Position numbers and translations under genes: made by a program
NCBI GenBank assembly: GCA_005881085.1
Contig: VBGU01000178.1
Span: 1-11,159, forward strand
DNA: 11,159 nt
Direction: 5' to 3'
Source of the DNA: Chloroflexota bacterium
GTDB taxonomy: Bacteria; Chloroflexota; Limnocylindria; P2-11E
Part shown: positions 6,835-11,159 of the stretch, one piece after another
Layout of the letters: every line of letters starts with the position of its first letter
Position numbering within the stretch: position 1 is the stretch's first letter
The notes under the pieces: model-generated
Databases searched by the model: none
What the model saw: only the letters and a program-made list of their open reading frames with translations
What the model was told of the DNA's origin: nothing

Positions 6835-7911
6835 GTGGTGGGAAGGCGTAGCGCGAAGGACACCGCGAAGCTGATCGACGAGGTCGCGCGCGGCGACCGG
6901 CTCCTTGAGGACATCAAGGACCCGCAGCTTCGCGAGACGGTCCGGCTTGCGCTCCGGTTGCACAAGGATCCGTACACCGCGCCCGATGCCAGGACGCGCT
7001 CCCGAATTAGGGCTCGCGTCCTTTTTGGGCTGCACCCGCACAACGCCACGCTCGTCGATCGTCTCGCGATCGCATTCGAGCTGCTCGGCCGACCGACGCC
7101 GTACGCGATGCGAGCTCTCGCCGTCGGTCTCGTTATCGTCGCCGTCGGAGCGAGCACCGCCGTCGTGAGCTCCGGCACGGTCGCGGACGACGCGCTGTAC
7201 TCGGTCAAGACCACCTCCGAGCAGATGCGACTCGCGCTCGCGACGTCGCCAGAGGATCGCGCCGTCGTCGAGCTGTCGATCGCCGAGCACCGGCTCGCCG
7301 AGGCCACCGCGCTCGCGACCCTCGGCGACGAGGACAACGCGATCGTCGCGACGAGCGAGTACGGCGAGCACATGGCGAACGCGGCGGCCGAGCTCGCTCA
7401 AGTGGAGACGCTCCAGCCGGAAACAGCGACGCTGGTCGTCCAGCTACAGCAGCGGATCGACGAACATCGCGCGACCGCCGCGGCGGTCGTGGCCCGTCTG
7501 GCCGACGATCCCAACAGGGCTTCGGCGGCAGCGGCGCTCTCTGCCGTAGCGGCGCGCGGCGCTCCCGCGGCCGGTTTGAGCCCGGCCGCGGCGATCGCGC
7601 AGGACGCGGCGGACACGGCGGACGAGGCCGCCTCTCTCGCGGAGCGGATGGCGATCCCCGCACCCACCACTGATGCACCGCCCTCCTCATCCGGCGCGGA
7701 CCGTGATGTCACGCCGCCGACAGGCAAGGCGACGCCTCGCGGGGGAGAGGCCGCGAGCAGCGACAGTGCTCGCGGTCAAAACGAGCGCGTCTCGAAGAAG
7801 GAGCGCGCCGCCGAGTCCGCGCGAAAGGCGGCCGACGAAGCAAAAGCCTCCGCGAAGAAGGCGAAAGAAGGAAGCCGGCGAACTCCATCGCCGACACCCC
7901 GACACCGCTAA
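6835..7911 (+). CDS. DUF5667-type single-pass membrane protein
   Basis: The protein has 358 residues, with GTG at 6835 or the adjacent GTG at 6838 as start. Residues 1-90 are charged and probably cytoplasmic. A hydrophobic segment at about 92-113 spans the membrane. It is followed by DDALYSVKTTSEQMRLAL and a helical stretch with EHRLAEATAL, the pattern of DUF5667 domains. Residues 225-300 are Ala/Pro/Ser-rich and low complexity. The tail (about 305-358) is rich in Lys, Arg and Ala with helical heptad-like spacing, and is probably disordered or binds polyanions. In other genomes DUF5667 proteins often sit beside sigma factors, and the N-terminal part can resemble an anti-sigma region; no sigma factor is present here. 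The gene begins 65 bases after the VanW-family gene, so co-transcription is likely. Molecular function is unknown. The lack of a visible Shine-Dalgarno leaves the exact start uncertain. Confidence 0.75.
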   Translation: MVGRRSAKDTAKLIDEVARGDRLLEDIKDPQLRETVRLALRLHKDPYTAPDARTRSRIRARVLFGLHPHNATLVDRLAIAFELLGRPTPYAMRALAVGLVIVAVGASTAVVSSGTVADDALYSVKTTSEQMRLALATSPEDRAVVELSIAEHRLAEATALATLGDEDNAIVATSEYGEHMANAAAELAQVETLQPETATLVVQLQQRIDEHRATAAAVVARLADDPNRASAAAALSAVAARGAPAAGLSPAAAIAQDAADTADEAASLAERMAIPAPTTDAPPSSSGADRDVTPPTGKATPRGGEAASSDSARGQNERVSKKERAAESARKAADEAKASAKKAKEGSRRTPSPTPRHR

Positions 7912-7937
7912 GTAAGCCCTAGCATCGCCCTCGCTAC

Positions 7938-9131
7938 GTGAGCCCCCACCGCCGCGCCGACCTTGCGTATCTTGCGGCGATCCTGCTCGGCGTCCTCGTC
8001 GTCGTCCTCCTCGGACCGCTCGACCGTCGGCTCGAGATCCTCCACATCAACGACTTCTCCGGTTTCTGGGCCGGGCCGCGAGCCGTCCTCGCGGGCGTGA
8101 GCCCGTGGGATCCGGCGCATTATCCCCAGGCGCGCATCGCGTTCGACACGCAGCGCGACGATGCGTCGGTCCTGAATTACATGCCCTGGACCGTGATCGC
8201 TCTACTCCCGCTCGGGCTATTGCCTCTGGATGCCGCGGCGTGGCTCTGGATGGCGCTCTCGATGATCTGCGCAGCCGTCGCGCTGCGCGCCCTGCTTCGC
8301 GAGTTCATGCCGGGCCGTTCCGTCGTGCACGGCCTGCTCGGGCTCGCGCTCTTCGTCGGGCAGCCCGGCGTTCTCACGATCGTCCTCGGGCAGTGGGCCC
8401 TCCTTCTCATGTCGGCCGTCGCGGCGATCGTCCTTGCGGTGCGCGCGGGTCACGCGCGCCGCGCCGGATTCGCCGCGCTCGCCCTTCTCGCGAAGCCGCA
8501 GCTCTTCGTGTGGACCGCACTTGGGCTGGCGATCCCGGCGTTCTTCGATTCCCGCTACCGCCGATTCGTCGCGTTTGCGGTCGTGCTCGCCGGCGCGCTC
8601 GTGGTCTCCGCGTGGCTTGCGTACCCCGAGTGGTTCCCGGCGTGGATTTCGGATATCCCGGCGCGGCGCACCGGCCGGTCCGCAGTCCTTCTCTCCGCGT
8701 TCGGCCAGCTCCTCGGCACGCCCGGTCGCGTGCTCGCGATCGCCCTGATCGGCGCGGGCGTCGTGCTCGCGTCGCGATTCGATCCCGGGAGCGACGCTTG
8801 GCTCGCGATGTGGCTCGCGCTCTCGAGCGCGGGCGCCATCTACAGCTGGTCATACGACCACGTGCTGCTCTTCGTCCCGCTCGTGGTCGCCTCGGGCGTT
8901 CTCGCTGCCGCGGGCCGCGAGCAGGCCGCGAAGCGGCTCGCGATCGGTGGGGCGCTCACGTTCCTTTTCGTTTCGCCGGCCTTCTACGCGATCGGGGTGC
9001 TCCGTCACGACGAGACCTTCAGCATCGCCGTGCCCGTCGCTTTCTACGTCGCCATCGCGTGGTTCCTCTGGCCCTACCGCCGCGGCGTGCTAATCCGAGA
9101 GCGCCCTGCGCAGCAGGTCCAGCCCGCTTAA
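7938..9131 (+). CDS. GT87-family (DUF2029) polytopic membrane glycosyltransferase
   Basis: The protein has 397 residues and about ten hydrophobic segments, the first at 9-27. After it comes DFSGFWAGPRAVLAG (D39-F40, W44), then SPWDP and LNYMPW (Y81-x-P83). This matches the first extracytoplasmic loop of GT87 and related GT-C enzymes, where an acidic residue is thought to be catalytic. Further on are GQWALLLM and LLAKPQLF, the GQ and K-containing landmarks of this family. Known GT87 members are polyprenyl-phosphate-mannose-dependent mannosyltransferases of actinobacterial envelope glycans. Here the sugar and acceptor are unknown. It starts with GTG 26 bases after the DUF5667 gene, without a clear Shine-Dalgarno. 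The last 42 bases overlap, tail to tail, the end of cinA on the other strand. Family assignment is fairly sure; substrate is not. Confidence 0.82.
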   Translation: MSPHRRADLAYLAAILLGVLVVVLLGPLDRRLEILHINDFSGFWAGPRAVLAGVSPWDPAHYPQARIAFDTQRDDASVLNYMPWTVIALLPLGLLPLDAAAWLWMALSMICAAVALRALLREFMPGRSVVHGLLGLALFVGQPGVLTIVLGQWALLLMSAVAAIVLAVRAGHARRAGFAALALLAKPQLFVWTALGLAIPAFFDSRYRRFVAFAVVLAGALVVSAWLAYPEWFPAWISDIPARRTGRSAVLLSAFGQLLGTPGRVLAIALIGAGVVLASRFDPGSDAWLAMWLALSSAGAIYSWSYDHVLLFVPLVVASGVLAAAGREQAAKRLAIGGALTFLFVSPAFYAIGVLRHDETFSIAVPVAFYVAIAWFLWPYRRGVLIRERPAQQVQPA

Positions 9132-10202
9132 GAGAGCGCGCCGTCGTCCGTCGGCAGGCGACCGGAAGCGAATGTCGAGGCGTCTCGTTCGTCCAGGCAC
9201 GATCGCACGGAGTTCGCTCATCTCCGCGCCGTAGGGTGTCACCAAGAGGACCTCTCCACCGAGTCCGCGCCCATCGCGCTCCAGTCCTTCGGCGTCGGCC
9301 GATGGACGCACGATCGCGCCGACGAACCACTTCGCCGCGCCGGGCGCCTCCACAAGCGTTCGCGCGATGTCGCCGGCCGAGAGCGACTCGGCCACCGCGA
9401 GGCGCCACTTTCGCGCCTCGAGGCCGCGGCCGATGACCGCGGGCAGTGTCTCTTCGTCGGTGCCCCACACATATTCGCCAAGGCGCTCGCGGATCGCTTG
9501 CTCCATACCCGCGACGCGCCGGTCGGCTTCCGCGGGCGTGGGGGCCTTGTCGGCGACGCGAACGTGCACGCCGTCGTTCTTGGCGTAGGTCGCGACCGTC
9601 GGGCTCGTTGAGCGCACGAGCTCCGCAAGCTTCTCCTCCACCGCGCTCTCGCCGATGCCGAGGAGCTTGAGCGTTCGCCAACGCAGCGCGCCGCCTCTCG
9701 TCAGAGACGGTTCGACCGATTCCCACATCGGCGTCATCTCGCGGGGGACGCCGGGCATCGCGATGATCCGCTTGCCGTCCTTTTGAACGTCCCAGCCGGG
9801 GGCGGTGCCGTTCGGGTTCACGAGCGCGCGCGCCGAAGGGATGAGCCACGCCTGCTTCCGGTTCCGGTCGGGCATGACGATGCCGCGCCCGGAGAACCAC
9901 GCGACCAGATCGGCCTCGAGGGCGGGGTCGACCGCCGGGGTCTCGCCGAGAGCGGCCGCGATCGCCTCGCGTGTCAGGTCGTCCTCGGTCGGCCCGAGAC
10001 CTCCCGTGGCCACGACCAGGTCGCTTCGGGAGAGCGCTCGCTCGAACGCTTGCTTGGCGCGGCCGAGGTTGTCGCCGACGGTCTGCATATGGAGGCAATC
10101 GATCCCCAGGACGGCGAGCCGGCCCGCCAGGTAGTTCGCGTTTGTATCGACGATCTGGCCCAGCAGCAGCTCGGTTCCGATCGACAGAAGTTCAGCTTTC
10201 AT
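9090..10202 (-). CDS. cinA: CinA-family protein: MoCF/molybdopterin-binding domain plus divergent NMN-deamidase-like domain
   Basis: The protein has 370 residues when started at MKAELLSIGTELLLGQ (ATG at 10202-10200). The frame stays open upstream to 10322, but that extension shows no CinA similarity. No strong Shine-Dalgarno is visible. The N-terminal MoCF domain is canonical: GTELLLGQIVDTN, GGLGPTEDDLT (67-77), NGTAPG at 131-136, and MPGVPREM at 149-156. The middle, from YAKNDGVHVRV to about 245, matches the family's small alpha/beta linker domain. The C-terminal domain (about 255-370) aligns around AVAESLSAG (269-277), where the family normally has AESCTGG, and GAIVRPS where GGVVAYS-like sequence is usual. 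It is also some 40 residues shorter than typical 410-residue CinA proteins. CinA proteins are linked to pyridine-nucleotide recycling (NMN deamidation, and ADP-ribose hydrolysis by the N-domain). Deamidase activity here is doubtful. Confidence 0.88.
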   Translation of the reverse strand: MKAELLSIGTELLLGQIVDTNANYLAGRLAVLGIDCLHMQTVGDNLGRAKQAFERALSRSDLVVATGGLGPTEDDLTREAIAAALGETPAVDPALEADLVAWFSGRGIVMPDRNRKQAWLIPSARALVNPNGTAPGWDVQKDGKRIIAMPGVPREMTPMWESVEPSLTRGGALRWRTLKLLGIGESAVEEKLAELVRSTSPTVATYAKNDGVHVRVADKAPTPAEADRRVAGMEQAIRERLGEYVWGTDEETLPAVIGRGLEARKWRLAVAESLSAGDIARTLVEAPGAAKWFVGAIVRPSADAEGLERDGRGLGGEVLLVTPYGAEMSELRAIVPGRTRRLDIRFRSPADGRRRALLSGLDLLRRALSD

Positions 10203-10303
10203 GAGCGGATCGGCCCAGCCGCGGCTGACTGCGTGTTCGGTTGGCATGAGGCTTGCTGCCTGTGGGCTTCGACAACAAGAAATCCCAACCCTTCCCTTCC
10301 TCA

Positions 10304-10338
10304 CCACGAACCCCGACCGCAAGGTCGGGGTTTTGTGG
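10304..10338 (+). terminator. GNRA-capped hairpin with short T-run, terminator-like
   Basis: AACCCCGACC (10309-10318) pairs perfectly with GGTCGGGGTT (10323-10332) across a GCAA tetraloop. TTTT occupies 10331-10334. CCAC (10304-10307) can also pair with GTGG (10335-10338) below the main stem. It has the look of a rho-independent terminator reading rightward, yet no gene on that strand ends upstream, because cinA points left. It may be an attenuator in the leader of the DUF5679 gene, the end of a small RNA starting after 10203, or a weak insulator. On the minus strand no T-run follows. The rest of 10203-10398 shows nothing else I can support. Confidence 0.5.
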
Positions 10339-10398
10339 GCGTATGGGGTCGCGCGGCCGAGTCAGGGGGCTAGGGTACGCTGCGGCGACAGACCACCT

Positions 10399-10404
10399 GG
10401 AGGT
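10399..10404 (+). promoter_or_regulatory. Shine-Dalgarno that fixes the TTG start of the DUF5679 gene
   Basis: GGAGGT lies six bases before TTG at 10411. The frame is open well upstream (to 10201), but the upstream residues do not resemble the family. This strong site and the domain boundary together favour the short product. Confidence 0.8.
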
Positions 10405-10410
10405 GCTGCG

Positions 10411-10557
10411 TTGGCCAGCGGCTATTGCGTCAAGTGCAAGGCCTCGCGTGAGATAAAGGACGCGCAGCAGATCACCATGAAGAACGGGCGCCCCGCGACT
10501 CAGGGGATCTGCCCGGTCTGCGGGACCAAGATCTTCAAGATCGGCGCGTCGACTTAG
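10411..10557 (+). CDS. Small DUF5679-type zinc-ribbon protein
   Basis: The protein has 48 residues, starting at TTG. It is almost entirely a zinc ribbon: C6-V-K-C9 and C34-P-V-C37 form two CxxC knuckles, separated by a charged segment containing TMKNGRPAT. The tail is GTKIFKIGAST. This pattern matches the DUF5679 family of very small proteins, which commonly stand alone at this size. The function is unknown; zinc binding is inferred from the four cysteines. The start rests on GGAGGT six bases upstream. The gene is divergent from cinA and is followed 43 bases later by the CBS-domain gene, so the two may share a transcript. It is easily missed or wrongly extended at the N-terminus by automatic calling. 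Confidence 0.82.
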   Translation: MASGYCVKCKASREIKDAQQITMKNGRPATQGICPVCGTKIFKIGAST

Positions 10558-10588
10558 GCGCGGTGTGCGTTCTGCCGCGTCCCCGCCC

Positions 10589-10594
10589 GGAGGT
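10589..10594 (+). promoter_or_regulatory. Shine-Dalgarno that fixes the ATG start of the CBS gene
   Basis: GGAGGT lies six bases before ATG 10601, the same sequence and spacing as in the preceding gene. It supports starting at MKVRELM rather than at the in-frame alternative start codon at 10565. Confidence 0.85.
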
Positions 10595-10600
10595 GCGCAC

Positions 10601-11041
10601 ATGAAGGTTCGCGAGCTCATGACAAAACAGCCGACGACCGTCAAGCCGGACGCGACGCTCGGCGAGGTTGCGACGCTCATGAAGCAGTCGGACTGCGGCT
10701 CGATCCCGGTCGTCGAGGGCGGACGTCTCGTTGGCATCGTCACCGACCGCGACATCGTCGTTCGCGGCATCGCGGCCGGTGTGGATCCGAAGACGCAGCG
10801 CGTCAGCAAGGTCATGTCGTCGGATCCGGTCACGGTCGGCCCGGATGACGATGTCACCGACGCTGAAAAGAAAATGGCTGATCGTCAGATCCGCCGATTG
10901 CCGGTGGTCGAAGGCGGGAAGCTCGTCGGGATCATCGTGACCGCGCAGATCGCTCGAGCGGGCAATGAGCGCAAGGTCGGCGAGACGATCAAAGAGATCA
11001 GTGAGTCCAGAAGCAGCCGAGGTTCGCACGCGAGCGGATAA
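10601..11041 (+). CDS. Tandem CBS-domain protein
   Basis: The protein has 146 residues and is almost wholly a Bateman module of two CBS domains. CBS1 starts MKVRELMTKQPTTVKPDATL and contains CGSIPVVEGGRLVGIVTDRDI. CBS2 contains KVMSSDPVTVGPDDDV and IRRLPVVEGGKLVGIIVTAQI. CBS pairs typically bind adenine nucleotides (AMP, ATP, SAM or others), with the D at the TDRDI position contacting ribose. In CBS2 this position reads TAQI, so the second site may lack that contact. The short C-terminal tail (about 125-146) is Ser/Arg/Glu-rich. No catalytic domain is fused, so it is probably a soluble ligand-sensing regulator of an unidentified partner. It follows the DUF5679 gene by 43 bases and precedes tRNA-Lys. 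Confidence 0.92.
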   Translation: MKVRELMTKQPTTVKPDATLGEVATLMKQSDCGSIPVVEGGRLVGIVTDRDIVVRGIAAGVDPKTQRVSKVMSSDPVTVGPDDDVTDAEKKMADRQIRRLPVVEGGKLVGIIVTAQIARAGNERKVGETIKEISESRSSRGSHASG

Positions 11042-11059
11042 CATTGGTGGACAACTCGG

Positions 11060-11089
11060 TTGGTGGTGCTGCTCGCCCGTCGGTACCAT
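11060..11089 (+). promoter_or_regulatory. Possible promoter of tRNA-Lys
   Basis: TTGGTG (11060-11065) and TACCAT (11084-11089), 18 bases apart, are weak matches to a sigma-70 -35/-10 pair. They end six bases before the tRNA. The -10 matches 4 of 6 and the -35 3 of 6, so this is a tentative call. Confidence 0.3.
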
Positions 11090-11095
11090 TTCGAG

Positions 11096-11159
11096 GGGCC
11101 AGTAGCTCAGCGGTAGAGCAGGAGACTCTTAATCTCTTGGTCCAGGGTTCGAATCCCTG
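11096..11159 (+). tRNA. tRNA-Lys, anticodon CTT (3' end cut by the window)
   Basis: The acceptor strand GGGCCAG (11096-11102) is followed by TA, then a D arm GCTC...GAGC. The anticodon stem GGAGA/TCTCT holds the loop CTCTTAA, giving anticodon CTT, which reads AAG (Lys). The T arm is CAGGG-TTCGAAT-CCCTG, ending at the window edge. The 3' acceptor strand, expected to be CTGGCCC, lies outside. All visible arms pair, with one G-T pair at the base of the anticodon stem. Confidence 0.95.

Noticed and set aside
3420..8750. Repeated GCGATCGC and GATCGCG words, reminiscent of cyanobacterial HIP1
   Set aside because: They occur mostly inside coding frames as Ala-Ile or Ile-Ala codon pairs with high-GC codon choice. 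Judging enrichment needs a whole-genome count, and the gene content does not suggest cyanobacteria.
8105..9436. Open frame of 443 codons on the plus strand overlapping the GT87 gene and cinA
   Set aside because: Its product is Arg/Ala/Pro-rich with no recognisable domain; it is the out-of-frame shadow of the GT87 gene continuing into antisense cinA.
10203..10322. Forty-residue N-terminal extension of CinA to a start codon at 10322
   Set aside because: CinA proteins begin at the MKAELLSIGTE-type segment. The extension crosses the divergent intergenic region and shows no family similarity.
10201..10410. Seventy-residue N-terminal extension of the DUF5679 protein
   Set aside because: It reads through the GNRA hairpin and intergenic DNA, while a strong Shine-Dalgarno and the domain boundary both point to TTG at 10411.

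Overview
The window is about two-thirds GC by eye. It carries seven protein genes, a partial tRNA and several structured non-coding stretches. No single gene is diagnostic of a lineage. The mix of a B12-dependent ribonucleotide reductase, a VanW-type exported protein, a DUF5667 membrane protein, a GT87 glycosyltransferase and a tiny DUF5679 zinc ribbon, with GTG and TTG starts, fits a high-GC free-living bacterium. I lean to Chloroflexota (Limnocylindria or Dehalococcoidia-like), with Actinomycetota as the alternative. This is inference from gene content, not from a marker gene.

Region 1 (1-4250) is a single transcription unit. A strongly foldable leader (about 10-111, with weaker palindromes to 154) precedes nrdJ (167-4156), the adenosylcobalamin-dependent class II ribonucleotide reductase. 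The gene is interrupted in frame by a 399-residue intein (1247-2443) with an intact-looking LAGLIDADG endonuclease. The intein sits immediately before the catalytic thiyl-radical cysteine, so the enzyme cannot be active until splicing occurs. A textbook intrinsic terminator (4208-4250) ends the unit.

Region 2 (4251-4951) is a 700-base stretch with no credible gene. It holds two adjacent, related foldback (long inverted-repeat) elements at 4256-4451 and 4498-4678. They share end sequences, and together they look like a composite intergenic repeat with inverted ends of about 43-45 bases. After them comes a less GC-rich leader with two small hairpins that runs into the next gene.

Region 3 (4952-9131) has three co-directional genes for membrane or exported proteins: a VanW/YoaR-type anchored protein, a DUF5667 single-pass membrane protein and a GT87 polytopic glycosyltransferase. 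They are separated by 65 and 26 bases, so they are probably co-transcribed as a cell-envelope locus. The GT87 gene overlaps tail-to-tail with cinA on the minus strand (9090-10202). That CinA-type protein has a normal MoCF domain but a shortened and strongly altered C-terminal deamidase domain.

Region 4 (10203-11159) is the divergent side. A perfect GNRA-capped hairpin lies ahead of a 48-residue DUF5679 zinc ribbon (TTG start, strong Shine-Dalgarno). A tandem-CBS protein follows 43 bases later, and then the first 64 bases of a tRNA-Lys(CTT), cut by the window edge.

The points most worth a second look are the nrdJ leader RNA, the intein placed at the catalytic cysteine with a non-canonical Ala-Asn C-terminus, the foldback repeats, and the altered CinA C-terminal domain.
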